Source: Sodalinema lacuna_A
Lineage (GTDB): Bacteria > Cyanobacteriota > Cyanobacteriia > Cyanobacteriales > Geitlerinemataceae
Assembly (NCBI GenBank): GCA_900149785.2
Contig: FSSI02000011.1
Span: 1-64,000, forward strand
Direction: 5' to 3'
DNA length: 64,000 nt
Shown here: positions 1 through 7,699 of the stretch, in pieces
Numbering within the stretch: position 1 is the first letter of the stretch
Layout of the letters: the number at the start of each line of letters is the position of its first letter
Position numbers and translations under genes: made by a program
Notes under the pieces: model-generated
Database searches by the model: none
What the model saw: the letters and a program-made list of their open reading frames with translations, nothing else
What the model was told of the DNA's origin: nothing

Positions 1-64
1 GTTGCTGGCAGGTATGGGCATTTAAGCCACGACGTACAGTTTCAACTTCAGGAAGTTCTGGCAC
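1..64 (-). CDS. mutM: Formamidopyrimidine-DNA glycosylase, N-terminal part (runs off the left edge)
   Basis: The minus strand from a GTG at 64-62 reads MPELPEVETVRRGLN, the hallmark N-terminus of Fpg/MutM, in which the proline after the removed Met is the catalytic nucleophile and the glutamate that follows is also catalytic. The enzyme excises 8-oxoguanine and other oxidised purines from DNA. Only about 21 codons are inside the window; the rest lies to the left. A GAGG-like ribosome site lies just upstream of the GTG. The gene is downstream of psaE on the same strand, a psaE-fpg order I recall from other cyanobacteria. The identification is strong despite the short length, because this N-terminal signature is distinctive. 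Confidence 0.85.
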   Translation of the reverse strand, partial: MPELPEVETVRRGLNAHTCQQ

Positions 65-91
65 AAGTCGCCTCGCTAGGGAGTGTTTGGG

Positions 92-336
92 AACGGGGAA
101 TAGGGAACGGGGAACGGGGAACGGGGAACGCAAGAGGCAAAAGGCATAACCCACCCCTAACCCCTCCCAAGAGGGAACGGGCAAGAGGCAAAAGGCATAA
201 CCCACCCCTAACCCCTCCCAAGAGGGGATGGCAAAAGGCAAGAGGCAAAAGGCATAACCCACCCCTAACCCCTCCCAAGAGGGGATGGCAAAAGGCAAGA
301 GGCATAACCCACCCCTGACCCCTCCCAAGAGGGGAT
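92..336. repeat. Dispersed G-rich heptamers and C/G-rich palindromic units between mutM and psaE
   Basis: The spacer starts with heptamer-like units (gggaacg, about 92-130) and continues with four near-identical units containing aacccacccctaacccct followed by cccaagagggg. Within each unit, cccctcccaagagggg is a small palindrome. Copies of the unit recur at 981-1016 and, in both orientations, at 19186-19296, so this is a dispersed repeat family rather than a gene. All reading frames across it translate to low-complexity peptide. Confidence 0.85.
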
Positions 337-376
337 AGCCATAGTCACTTGAACGGCTATCTTGCTCAATGACAAA

Positions 377-409
377 GGGGTTAGCGATTTGCATGAAAAC
401 GCTAACCCC
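377..409. terminator. Hairpin downstream of psaE
   Basis: A perfect 10-bp inverted repeat, ggggttagcg / cgctaacccc, with a 13-nt loop lies about 55 bp beyond the psaE stop. It has a short T-rich stretch on the plus side and no strong T-run on the minus side, so it may be a weak terminator or an mRNA-stabilising 3' hairpin. Confidence 0.5.
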
Positions 410-461
410 TATTTTGCCATCTTAACGCTGGACTCCCAGCTTGAGAGATGGTCAAGGTTGG

Positions 462-695
462 TTATTTTTTCTTCTTCTTGGCGGGGGGAGCAACTTCCTC
501 CAATTCTTCGAGAGCGAAGTTATTGGTGTTTACACCACCGGCTGCACCGCTGAAACCGTTGTAGTTCACTTTGTCGAAGCGAACGATCGCCGGGTAGCGG
601 ATTCCGCTTTGGTCAATACTCGCGACCGTGCCGAGATCTTTATACCAATAGGATTCTTTACGGAGAATCCGCACTTTAGAACCACGTTGAATCAT
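462..695 (-). CDS. psaE: Photosystem I reaction centre subunit IV (PsaE)
   Basis: This 77-residue protein begins MIQRGSKVRILRKESYW and continues with the conserved GTVASIDQSG and VRFDKVNYNG blocks of PsaE, an SH3-fold stromal subunit of photosystem I that helps dock ferredoxin and stabilises the PsaC/PsaD ridge. The loop before NTNNFALEEL carries a short Gly/Ala-containing insertion (GAAGG), and the C-terminus ends in a proline/alanine stretch plus five lysines, which is unusual for the family. The ATG start matches the family N-terminus. The spacer to mutM downstream holds a hairpin and dispersed repeats. I am confident of the family; any role for the lysine tail is unknown. Confidence 0.95.
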   Translation of the reverse strand: MIQRGSKVRILRKESYWYKDLGTVASIDQSGIRYPAIVRFDKVNYNGFSGAAGGVNTNNFALEELEEVAPPAKKKKK

Positions 696-863
696 AGTTT
701 CTTCTCTGTTGATTGTAATGAACCCGATCAGAGAGGATGGCTAAGACCCAGAGGGAAAACCCCTTCTGAACCCTTGGCCGTCGCAAACCGATGTTAAAGG
801 ATTATTTTCCAGGGTACTACTGACTCCGCCTTCTGAGGCGGTTAGGCGTTTTAAGTTTTGTTG

Positions 864-926
864 CAGGGAACAGGGAACAGGGAACAGGGAACAGGGAACA
901 GGGAACAGGGAACAGGGAACAGGGGA
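864..926. repeat. Heptamer tandem repeat (cagggaa)n
   Basis: About nine back-to-back copies of the 7-bp unit cagggaa occupy the spacer between rplI and psaE. The same heptamer family occurs at 4591-4812, 50374-50405 and 58831-58867. It resembles the STRR (short tandemly repeated repetitive) sequences known from cyanobacteria. Confidence 0.9.
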
Positions 927-980
927 ACTACACAAGACACAGAGGGAGAACGTTCTCCCTCTTGCCTCTTGCCTCTTGCC

Positions 981-1016
981 ATCCCCTCTTGGGAGGGGTT
1001 AGGGGTGGGTTATGCC
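981..1016. repeat. Dispersed palindromic repeat unit, single copy
   Basis: This is one copy, in reverse orientation, of the unit found four times at 140-336: the palindrome cccctcttgggagggg followed by ttaggggtgggtt. It sits about 40 bp past the rplI stop codon. Confidence 0.75.
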
Positions 1017-1056
1017 TTTTGCCTTTTGCCTCTTGCCCCTTCCCCCTTGCCTCTTC

Positions 1057-1515
1057 TTACAAGGGAACCACTTGGACTTCGACTTCAGCGGTGATTTCTG
1101 GATGAAGCTTGACGTGAGCCTTGTAGAAGCCGGTTTTGTTGATTTCGGGGAGAGTGATGCCGTGGCGATCGACCTCTTGGTTGGTGGCGGCTTCGATCGC
1201 AGCGGCTAAGTCGCGATCGGTAACGGTTCCGAAAATGGCTTCCCCTTCACCCACTTGTTTCTCGATGGTAAAGCGACCAATGGTTTGTAAGGCGGTTTTG
1301 CGAGATTCGGCTTCTTGTTTGAGCTGTGCGAGGCGCTCTTGTTCTTGCTGTCTGCGCAGTTCCACCTGTTTGAGAACCCCGGGTGTGGTCGGGATGGCCA
1401 TTTTTTGGGGAATTAGATAGTTTCTGGCGTGACCTGGAGCCACTTCGACGAGATCCCCGGCTTTGCCAAGCTTACGAACGTCTTGTTGCAGAAGGAGTTT
1501 AACGCGCTTCTTCAT
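1057..1515 (-). CDS. rplI: 50S ribosomal protein L9
   Basis: This 152-residue protein starts MKKRVKLLLQQDVRKLGKAG and continues VEVAPGHARNYLIPQKMA, the N-terminal RNA-binding domain signature of bacterial L9. A charged central helix and the C-terminal domain (FGTVTDRDLAAAIEAATNQE, then residues through VEVQVVPL) follow. Length and architecture are standard. L9 binds 23S rRNA domain V near the L1 stalk base and bridges adjacent ribosomes. An AAAGGA ribosome site lies just before the ATG. The 212 bp upstream before the kinase gene show no gene; they hold the likely rplI promoter region. Confidence 0.97.
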   Translation of the reverse strand: MKKRVKLLLQQDVRKLGKAGDLVEVAPGHARNYLIPQKMAIPTTPGVLKQVELRRQQEQERLAQLKQEAESRKTALQTIGRFTIEKQVGEGEAIFGTVTDRDLAAAIEAATNQEVDRHGITLPEINKTGFYKAHVKLHPEITAEVEVQVVPL

Positions 1516-1727
1516 GATCCTTTGATGATTAGTTGATTAACGGTAGGGCAAGTGAGTTGAGACTCGGTGCTGGGGGCGTTCTGGCCATCGGGTTTTAGCC
1601 ATAGGTAGCCATAGGACTGATGAGTCGACCCCGGTGGAAGTCCGATCTTCCATTCTATAGTGTTCAGGAAGCTCTGGCAAACTCCTTCCATAGCTTGAGA
1701 GGGGGAGTGTTGGGTGGAGAGCCTGGC

Positions 1728-3842
1728 TTAATCGCGAATGTTGATGCTCAGTTCGTAGAGGCGCGTGTTGGGGCCAGACACTTCGATGAGATAGTCTCCG
1801 CCTTGGCTGACACGAGAGTTCCAAAATACAACGTTGCGAGCGCCAGGAATAACTTGACCGTCAGGACGACGAACGGTAAAGACAATATCGTCACCGTCGG
1901 GGTTGATGGGAAAGAGTTCGACGGCAAAGATTTGGCGATCGCGAACGTTGATCAGGTAACGAACGGGACTCTCGGCGGTGACGCTGCCGCGAACTTGTAC
2001 GTCAGTCTGTCCTGAGGGAATTTGCAACCGCCGAGGTGGAGGGATAGGTTTGGGCGTGGGTTCAGGAGTGGGTTCGGGTGTTGGCTCTGGAGTCGGTTCA
2101 GGAGTGGGTTCGGGCGTTGGCTCAGGTGTTGGCTCTGGAGTCGGTTCAGGAGTCGGTTCAGGGGTGGGTTCGGGTGTCGGTTCAGGGGTGGGTTCGGGTG
2201 TCGGTTCAGGGGTGGGTTCGGGCGTTGGCTCAGGAGTCGGTTCAGGGGTGGGTTCAGGAGTCGGTTCGGGTGTGGGTGCATTGAGTTCCACATCGAGGAT
2301 GTACTCTCCTTCGGGTAAGCCACTGACGGTTTGCAGTTGAATGGTGTACTGACCTCGACGAGGGATTGTGCCTTCCCAGCCTGAGACTCGCTGCGATCGC
2401 CCCGGTACGGGATTACCCATTGGATCGAAGACGGTCATGAGAACGCCTTCGCTTTCGAGAAAGGTTGCCAGTTCGGTGCCTGCATCGAGGCGCAGACGGT
2501 AGTTATAGGTTTCGTTGTCTTGGAGGCTCCCTTCAACTCGCAAACGATTTCCTGGTGACAGGTTGAGGGTGCGATCGGTGACGGCGGGGGTGGGTTCGGG
2601 AGTCGGTGCGGGAGTCGTGGGTGGCGTTAGGGGCTGTTCGGCGACGGGGCGATCGTTGGATTGGCTAAAGCTGGTGATTAACGTCCAAACGCTCCAACCG
2701 CCTAATAGGGCTAACACCATAGCGGTGAAAATGACAAAGATGGGATTATCCCAGATAGACTTTGGCGGTGGGCCAATTGAGGCTTGGCGGGTTGAGGGGG
2801 ATTGAGGGGAAACTTGGGTGGCGCGATCGCCTCCGGGGTTCGGGGGGACAGTGTCGGGCGATCGGCTCACCATGACGGTGGGCAGGCTTGAGGGAGGATT
2901 GGAGCGGCGATTGGGGTCTTGAGCCTCTGGGGAGGCTTGGCGGTCAGGAACACCAGGGGCTGCCGTGGTTTCAGCCAAGAGGGCGGCTTGCACGTCTTGG
3001 GCTGTGAGATAGCGTTCTTTGGTGCGATCGCTCAGCATTTTGTTGAGAACGCCCGCCAGTTGGGGACTGACGGAACAGGCCTGTTGCCAAGTCCAGTGAG
3101 ATTCGTCATCGTTGTATAGGTTGGCGGGTTTTTCCCCGGTGAGGAGGACAATGGCTGTCACGCCTAAGGCATAAAGGTCACTGTGGGGATAGGCCCGCCC
3201 ATGATGAAGCTGCTCAGGGGGAGCATAGCCGGGTTTGCCGACGAGGGTGGCATTGCTGGGGGGTTGGGGTTGGCTGTCCTCGGGCAAGGGTGCATCGGAG
3301 GATTGCTCTTGGGTTTGAGCGGCTTGTAGTTGGCTGGCGATATCTTTCACAACGCCAAAATCGATGGGAACGGGGCGGCGATCGCTCTGACGTTGAATGA
3401 TATTCTCAGGGGACAAGTCTCGATGGATAATGCCTTGATTGTGGATATAGTCTAAAACCGGCAGAATATCCCGCAGAAACTGCGTGACTTCGGCTTCACT
3501 GAACGGACCGCGCGATCGCAGCAAGCTCTCGTAAGTCTCTCCTGGAACATAATCCCGCACAATGAACAGGCGCTGGTTTTCCTCAAAAATGGCTTGAAAT
3601 TGAGGAATTTGGGAATGTTGCAGTTGATAGAGAACTTCAGCTTCGCGCTCGAAGAGTTCTTTGGCTTTATCGAGGAGGGTGGTATCGAGAAGGGTTGGGG
3701 CAAACTCTTTGACGGCACAGGAGGCGTTAAAGCGGCCTCGATCTTCTGCCAAGTAGGTACGGCCAAACCCACCCTGTCCAAGCAACCGAACGAGGTGATA
3801 GCGCTGTTGTAGCAGGGTGTCAGCAGGCAGCGGGGGTTGCAT
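1728..3842 (-). CDS. Membrane-anchored Ser/Thr protein kinase with PEPT-repeat stalk
   Basis: From the chosen ATG (3842) the protein has 704 residues. An eukaryotic-type kinase domain fills roughly residues 10-280: glycine loop LGQGGFGRTYLAE, VAIK-type lysine in AVKEF, catalytic loop HRDLSPEN, and metal-binding DFG in PIDFGVVKD. A Pro/Ser-rich linker leads to one membrane segment (IFVIFTAMVLALLGGWSVW), then a beta-rich domain resembling pre-peptidase C-terminal domains, a long (PEPT)n stalk and a second similar domain. The kinase would be cytoplasmic and the stalk extracytoplasmic. An upstream start at 3938 would overlap the HAD gene and adds a non-conserved Arg/Pro-rich leader; 3842 leaves an 11-bp gap and starts MQPPLPADTLLQQRY, typical of cyanobacterial Spk kinases. 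Substrate unknown. Confidence 0.88.
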   Translation of the reverse strand: MQPPLPADTLLQQRYHLVRLLGQGGFGRTYLAEDRGRFNASCAVKEFAPTLLDTTLLDKAKELFEREAEVLYQLQHSQIPQFQAIFEENQRLFIVRDYVPGETYESLLRSRGPFSEAEVTQFLRDILPVLDYIHNQGIIHRDLSPENIIQRQSDRRPVPIDFGVVKDIASQLQAAQTQEQSSDAPLPEDSQPQPPSNATLVGKPGYAPPEQLHHGRAYPHSDLYALGVTAIVLLTGEKPANLYNDDESHWTWQQACSVSPQLAGVLNKMLSDRTKERYLTAQDVQAALLAETTAAPGVPDRQASPEAQDPNRRSNPPSSLPTVMVSRSPDTVPPNPGGDRATQVSPQSPSTRQASIGPPPKSIWDNPIFVIFTAMVLALLGGWSVWTLITSFSQSNDRPVAEQPLTPPTTPAPTPEPTPAVTDRTLNLSPGNRLRVEGSLQDNETYNYRLRLDAGTELATFLESEGVLMTVFDPMGNPVPGRSQRVSGWEGTIPRRGQYTIQLQTVSGLPEGEYILDVELNAPTPEPTPEPTPEPTPEPTPEPTPEPTPEPTPEPTPEPTPEPTPEPTPEPTPEPTPEPTPEPTPEPTPEPTPEPTPKPIPPPRRLQIPSGQTDVQVRGSVTAESPVRYLINVRDRQIFAVELFPINPDGDDIVFTVRRPDGQVIPGARNVVFWNSRVSQGGDYLIEVSGPNTRLYELSINIRD
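2047..2279. repeat. In-frame coding repeat (PEPT)n of the kinase stalk
   Basis: This is a degenerate 12/18-bp tandem repeat (gttcgggngtnggytcagg-like units) within the kinase gene, encoding about twenty Pro-Glu-Pro-Thr units. The units vary at third positions and so are under coding constraint. Copy number probably varies between strains. Confidence 0.85.
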
Positions 3843-3853
3843 GGTGGCAGGTG

Positions 3854-4588
3854 TTAGGCGACGACGTGGAGTTGTTCGAGTTGTTCGATGGTGACATCGG
3901 CTTGGCGGAGGTGACGATGGTCTTGAGAATGCCAACAAATACCAATGGTTCCGGCTGCCCCGGCTCGTTGAGCCATGTCGATGTCTAGGGGGGAGTCTCC
4001 TACCATAATAGCGTTCTGGGGGGATACGCCGAGGGCAGCGCAGGCTTGTTGGAAGAGGCCCGGATCGGGTTTACTGGGGCCGTCGTCGACTCCCATTTTG
4101 ACGCCGATGAGGTGATCGAGTTGGCAACTCTGGACAAATTGGGCCACCCGTTCGCTGGTGTCGGCCGAGAGAATCCCCAGTTTGAAACCGGCCTTGGCCA
4201 GGTCGTGGAGGACTTCTAAGGAGCCAACAAATAGAGGGGAGGTGTCGTCGTCTTTGAGGAGGCGATCGCTGTCATCGAAGGCTTCTCGGGCAATCTGGAG
4301 CGATTCAGCCCAGCTACGGCCGGTTTCCGCGACATAGGCGGCGGCGGCGATTAGGTTCTCGTGGCGGCTACCGACGGCGAGGAGATAGGTGGGATCGAGG
4401 CGATCGCCTTCGATGCCAAAGGCCATCATTAGGGACTCCCCAACGCCGGGAATTTGGGCATCGAGTCGCCGGATTCGGGCGAGTCCTAATCGGCGTAAAA
4501 AGTCTTGGGTATCCAATAAGGTGCCATCTTTATCGAAAATGATGGCCTGGATGTTTTCAAAGGTGACGTTGTTACAGGTAAGGTTCAT
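3854..4588 (-). CDS. HAD-superfamily phosphatase (subfamily IA)
   Basis: This 244-residue protein has the four HAD motifs: I, IIFDKDGTLLDT (nucleophile Asp and general acid Asp); II, GILSADTS; III, a lysine in PSKPDPGLF; IV, MVGDSPLDIDMA. The insertion between motifs I and II fits a C1-type helical cap, as in phosphoglycolate phosphatase-like enzymes. It probably dephosphorylates a small metabolite in the cytoplasm; the substrate cannot be read from sequence. The start codon abuts a heptamer repeat whose minus strand is pyrimidine-rich, so no Shine-Dalgarno sequence is visible. It is 11 bp upstream of the kinase gene on the same strand and may be co-transcribed with it. Confidence 0.85.
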   Translation of the reverse strand: MNLTCNNVTFENIQAIIFDKDGTLLDTQDFLRRLGLARIRRLDAQIPGVGESLMMAFGIEGDRLDPTYLLAVGSRHENLIAAAAYVAETGRSWAESLQIAREAFDDSDRLLKDDDTSPLFVGSLEVLHDLAKAGFKLGILSADTSERVAQFVQSCQLDHLIGVKMGVDDGPSKPDPGLFQQACAALGVSPQNAIMVGDSPLDIDMAQRAGAAGTIGICWHSQDHRHLRQADVTIEQLEQLHVVA

Positions 4589-4590
4589 GG

Positions 4591-4812
4591 GGGGGATAGG
4601 GAACAGGGAACAGGGAATAGGGAACAGGGAACAGGCAATAGGGAATAGGGAACAGGCAATNNNNNNNNNNNNNNNNNNNNNNNNNNNNNNNNNNNNNNNN
4701 GGAATAGGGAACAGGCAATAGGGAACAGGGAACAGGCAATAGGGAATAGGGAACAGGCAATAGGGAACAGGGAACAGGCAATAGGGAATAGGGAACAGGC
4801 AATGGGCAACAG
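4591..4812. repeat. Heptamer tandem repeat with a 40-base assembly gap
   Basis: Alternating 7-bp units (gggaaca, gggaata, ggcaata) run for more than 200 bp, interrupted by Ns at 4661-4700. The higher-order order of units is itself repeated every 21-35 bp. The gap most likely reflects repeat collapse, so the true length is unknown. Confidence 0.9.
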
Positions 4813-4840
4813 GGTTGGGTTGGTTCTGGTATTGTAGGGG

Positions 4841-4945
4841 CGAAAAATTTTTCGCCCCTACTTTCGCTTTCGCCCCTACTTTCGCTTTCGCCCCTACTTT
4901 CGCTTTCGCCCCTACTTTCGCTTTCGCCCCTACTTTCGCCCCTAC
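4841..4945. repeat. 18-bp tandem repeat (tttcgcccctactttcgc)n
   Basis: About five copies of an 18-bp unit follow a small hairpin (gggcgaaaaatttttcgccc) in the spacer beyond rpsA. The unit differs from the neighbouring heptamers. Confidence 0.85.
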
Positions 4946-5001
4946 ATAGAACGTTCAATTGGAACTTGCCTGAATGCACCTTGTGGGGGTTAGGGCAAGA
5001 A

Positions 5002-5026
5002 AAAAGAGGGACTGAGACCCTCTTTT
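5002..5026 (-). terminator. Rho-independent terminator of rpsA
   Basis: On the minus strand aaaagaggg-tctcagt-ccctctttttt forms a 9-bp stem followed by a T-run, about 90 bp beyond the rpsA stop codon. Confidence 0.8.
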
Positions 5027-5113
5027 GCAGTGTTATGAGGGAGTAGGAGAGTCTCGGAGACTCTTCTACTCCGGGTATTGTTGAAACAACGGCTTGAAAC
5101 AACGGCGTGAGTC

Positions 5114-6100
5114 TTACTCGGTGGCCGACACCATCTCGTCGTCCTCTTCCTCGACACCCACTGCATTTTGGGCTTCGAGTTCTTCGGGAGAGATACCTTG
5201 GGCTTTGGCTTCCATTTGTAGACGGAATTTCTCGGCCATTTCTTCGGCTTTCTCGTACACCAACTCGGGGTTTTTCACCATATCACCGGGTTCAGGTTCG
5301 AGTTGCTTGGTCGATAGTGAAATCCGGCCCCGTTCGGCATCGAGATCGATAATCATGACCTTGAGTTGGTCGTTGACATCGAAGACACTGCTGGGGGTGT
5401 CGATGTGATCGTGGGAGATTTCAGAAATGTGCAGCAAGCCGCTGACACCACCGATATCGATGAAGGCACCGTAGGGTTTGATGCCGCGCACGGTTCCGAC
5501 GACGACTTCGCCGACTTCTAAGCCGTTCATCTTATGCTCAACTAAGGCACGACGATGGCTGAGAACAAGACGGTTGCGTTCTTCATCGACTTCCAAGAAT
5601 TTCAGGGGCAGATCTTCGCCCACTAAGTCTTCTTTGGGTTTACGAGTGCTGATGTGGGAACCAGGGATAAAGCCGCGCAATCCTTCAATGCGAACCAATG
5701 CCCCGCCTCGGTTTGTGGCGAAGACACCGGAGTGAACGGTGGCATCTTCTGCTTGAAGTTGGCGAACCCGCTCCCAAGCGCGCATATATTCAATGCGACG
5801 AATTGAAAGGGTTAGTTGTCCGTCCTCGTTTTCATCCATGAGGATGAAAAATTCCCGTGTCTCGTTGGCTTGCAAGACCTCATCCGGAGATTCGACACGG
5901 TTGATTGACATTTCCTGTAACGGGATGTAGGCGGCGGTTTTGGCACCGATGTCAATCAGAGCGCCTTTTGGCTCTATACTAAATACCGTCCCTGCTACGG
6001 TATCGCCGGGATTGAAGTGATAATCGTACTTGTCGAGTAGTGCGGCAAAATCTTCGTGTGTGAAACCGACATCTCTTTGCGTTGTATTCTGATTGACCAT
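5114..6100 (-). CDS. rpsA: 30S ribosomal protein S1
   Basis: This 328-residue protein has three S1 (OB-fold RNA-binding) domains: around residues 30-100 (GDTVAGTVFSIEPKGALIDIG), 118-185 (VHSGVFATNRGGALVRIEGLRGFIPGSH is the core of the second) and 200-270 (GEVVVGTVRGIKPYGAFIDIGG). An acidic C-terminal tail follows. Three repeats and about 330 residues match the short cyanobacterial/plastid S1, unlike the six-domain E. coli form. It acts in mRNA binding at translation initiation. An AGGA ribosome site precedes the ATG. It lies downstream of psbB-psbT-nrdR on the same strand, an order I recall as common in cyanobacteria, here separated from nrdR by an IS-like relic. Confidence 0.95.
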   Translation of the reverse strand: MVNQNTTQRDVGFTHEDFAALLDKYDYHFNPGDTVAGTVFSIEPKGALIDIGAKTAAYIPLQEMSINRVESPDEVLQANETREFFILMDENEDGQLTLSIRRIEYMRAWERVRQLQAEDATVHSGVFATNRGGALVRIEGLRGFIPGSHISTRKPKEDLVGEDLPLKFLEVDEERNRLVLSHRRALVEHKMNGLEVGEVVVGTVRGIKPYGAFIDIGGVSGLLHISEISHDHIDTPSSVFDVNDQLKVMIIDLDAERGRISLSTKQLEPEPGDMVKNPELVYEKAEEMAEKFRLQMEAKAQGISPEELEAQNAVGVEEEDDEMVSATE

Positions 6101-6240
6101 GCGTGTTTTCCTAGGACTGAGTCTCCATAACTGAGGTTTGCCTCCGGCTGATGGGTGTTACAGAATTGAACGGACAGGGCGATGATTGCAAGCAAGTCCT
6201 CCTTTGACGAAACACCGCATCACCTTCGTTTGAAGGCGAA

Positions 6241-6645
6241 TTGACTATTGACACTCCCACCGTTAAATCAAAGATTATAACGGGGGATTCTTGCTTCACT
6301 GGGTTTGTCTAGTCTCAAGTCATCTCTGTCTTGAAACCCTGTCCAGATTCCCCTCCACAAGCGTTTGTTTAACGTCCACTGACTGCCCGACAGCAGACAA
6401 CCAAAACTCGATGATGTTTCGGCTTCTCCTTCATAAACTATGCCGCCCCTGTGAACCGGTATTTCTTTTTGGTCGGACATTTTATCTGGCGAGAACCACC
6501 AATCCGGCCAATCTAGGCACACTTGGGTGCGTTGGCTTGTTCAGCTTACCATAACTTTAATTAAGCTGAACTCCCTGCGGTCGGTTTTTTGTGGATCAAA
6601 ATTCATCTCACCGCTAAACCTGTCGGCTCTAGCGGGAGTCCTCTT
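6241..6645 (-). mobile_element. Non-autonomous IS200/IS605-type relic between nrdR and rpsA
   Basis: The nrdR-rpsA spacer has a segment bounded by two subterminal imperfect hairpins: 6255-6287 (ccgtta/taacgg core inside cccaccgttaaatc) and 6611-6635 (ccgcta/tagcgg, inside gactcccgctagag on the minus strand). On the minus strand the right end reads gcaagaatcccccgtt, then ggtgggagtgtcaatag, which I recognise from 3' ends of cyanobacterial tnpB-type IS605 elements. No tnpA or tnpB reading frame survives; an 84-codon minus-strand frame covers part of it but has no recognisable domain. A further inverted repeat (tcagctta/taagctga) is at 6541-6569. If this is a tnpB relic, the last ~150 nt before the right end would correspond to the omega-RNA scaffold. 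Confidence 0.5.
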
Positions 6646-6795
6646 TTGATGTTTAAGATAGCATAGCAAATTCTATCCCACTACTACGACTTTGTGGGTG
6701 GCTTTTTTTTGGGAATCTTAAAAATCGGGATAATGTCCGGTCTGATAGGGGGAATGGATGGGGGTGACGCCGATGGCGATCGCCCTAGGAGTACG

Positions 6796-7332
6796 TCACG
6801 TAGAGATGGCGCAGTTGGGGGCGGTTTCAGGGGAGAGATCCTGAGGTTCGTCGCGGGGGTCATCGAGGGGATCGTCGGGACGACTTTCTCGTAGGCGATC
6901 GAGGGCTTCGACGAAGTCACGAACGCCCTGAAATTGCTGATAGACGGAAGCGAAGCGCACGTAGGCGACTTCACTGAGGTCTTTGAGGGAGTCGAGGACG
7001 ATTTCTCCGATTTCGCTGGTGTGAATTTCCCGTTTGGTTCGCTGGTGTAGCCGCAGTTCAATGTCATCGACGATCGCCTCTAAGCGTTCGGGGGCGATCG
7101 CCGTTTTTTCGCAAGCCCGGACGATGCCTCGTAGCAGTTTGGATCGATCAAATGACTCCCGTTTTCCATCTCGTTTGATGGCAATCATAGGCACAAATTC
7201 GATGCGTTCATAGGTCGTAAAGCGACGTTGACAGTGCAGACACTGTCGCCGACGACGGACGCTTTGCCCAGATTCAGTGGAACGAGATTCTAAAACGCGG
7301 CTTTCTGTATGCTCGCAGAAGGGACAACGCAT
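6796..7332 (-). CDS. nrdR: Transcriptional repressor NrdR
   Basis: This 178-residue protein from the ATG at 7332 starts MRCPFCEHTESRVLESR. A four-Cys zinc ribbon (CPFC ... CLHC at residues 3-6 and about 31-34) is followed by FTTYERIE and an ATP-cone domain (IKRDGKRESFDRSKLLRGI ...). NrdR senses ATP/dATP and represses ribonucleotide reductase genes by binding tandem NrdR boxes. An upstream in-frame start would add about 21 residues before the zinc ribbon and is not family-like. The C-terminus (after DRLRESRPDD) is a charged extension. Typical core length is about 150 residues. Confidence 0.93.
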   Translation of the reverse strand: MRCPFCEHTESRVLESRSTESGQSVRRRRQCLHCQRRFTTYERIEFVPMIAIKRDGKRESFDRSKLLRGIVRACEKTAIAPERLEAIVDDIELRLHQRTKREIHTSEIGEIVLDSLKDLSEVAYVRFASVYQQFQGVRDFVEALDRLRESRPDDPLDDPRDEPQDLSPETAPNCAIST

Positions 7333-7427
7333 AACAATTGGGGTAGAAACCCAATAACAATTGACAGGTATTAGCAGAAATGATAACAGACGCACTACAC
7401 GAATGTAGTACGTCCTAGCAAGATGCC

Positions 7428-7459
7428 GCTCCTGTCGTAGCGGTTTCCACGACAGGAGC
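7428..7459. terminator. Strong hairpin after psbT
   Basis: A perfect 11-bp inverted repeat, gctcctgtcgt / acgacaggagc, with a 10-nt loop lies about 40 bp beyond the psbT stop and upstream of nrdR. It lacks a T-run, so it may act as a processing or stability element for the psbB-psbT mRNA rather than as a classical terminator. Confidence 0.55.
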
Positions 7460-7498
7460 CGATGACCGATATCGAGCTGATATCAGAAGAATGAGGGG

Positions 7499-7594
7499 TT
7501 ATTTGCCGATTTTGGGAGTTTCGCGGAAGGCGATGGCGAAGAACAATAAAGCCAGGGTTGCCGCGAGGAGCAGAATGTAAATGACGCTTTCCAT
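7499..7594 (-). CDS. psbT: Photosystem II reaction centre protein T
   Basis: The 31-residue protein MESVIYILLLAATLALLFF... is a single transmembrane helix followed by the conserved stromal tail RETPKIGK. PsbT sits at the PSII dimer interface near D1 and helps stabilise the QA/QB region and repair after photodamage. The ATG at 7594 is the family start; a longer in-frame extension upstream is not conserved. It lies about 105 bp downstream of psbB on the same strand, the usual psbB-psbT arrangement, and is likely co-transcribed with it. Confidence 0.96.
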   Translation of the reverse strand: MESVIYILLLAATLALLFFAIAFRETPKIGK

Positions 7595-7699
7595 AATTTC
7601 TAAAAACTCAAGGTGTGACAGTTTTAGTTTATCAAAGGGGCTGGGGAACCGGCGATCGCCAGCTCCCCGAAGATTCAGGCACAACTCAGACTCGCTGAA

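Noticed and set aside
1..318. Plus-strand open frame from the left edge through the repeats to a stop at 316-318
   Set aside because: The minus strand of the first 64 bases gives the unmistakable MutM N-terminus, and the rest of the plus frame is translated repeat (NPPLTPPKRG-type).
1978..2340. Long plus-strand frames with Gly-Val-Gly-Ser repeats
   Set aside because: They are antisense shadows of the (PEPT)n stalk of the kinase gene.
4585..5102. Minus-strand frames rich in CSLFPVPYSL and RGESES repeats
   Set aside because: They are translations of the heptamer and 18-bp tandem repeats, interrupted by Ns; no ribosome site or domain.
6268..6522. 84-codon minus-strand frame in the nrdR-rpsA spacer as a gene
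   Set aside because: It lies inside the IS-like relic and resembles no protein family; it is more likely the non-coding end of a former tnpB element.
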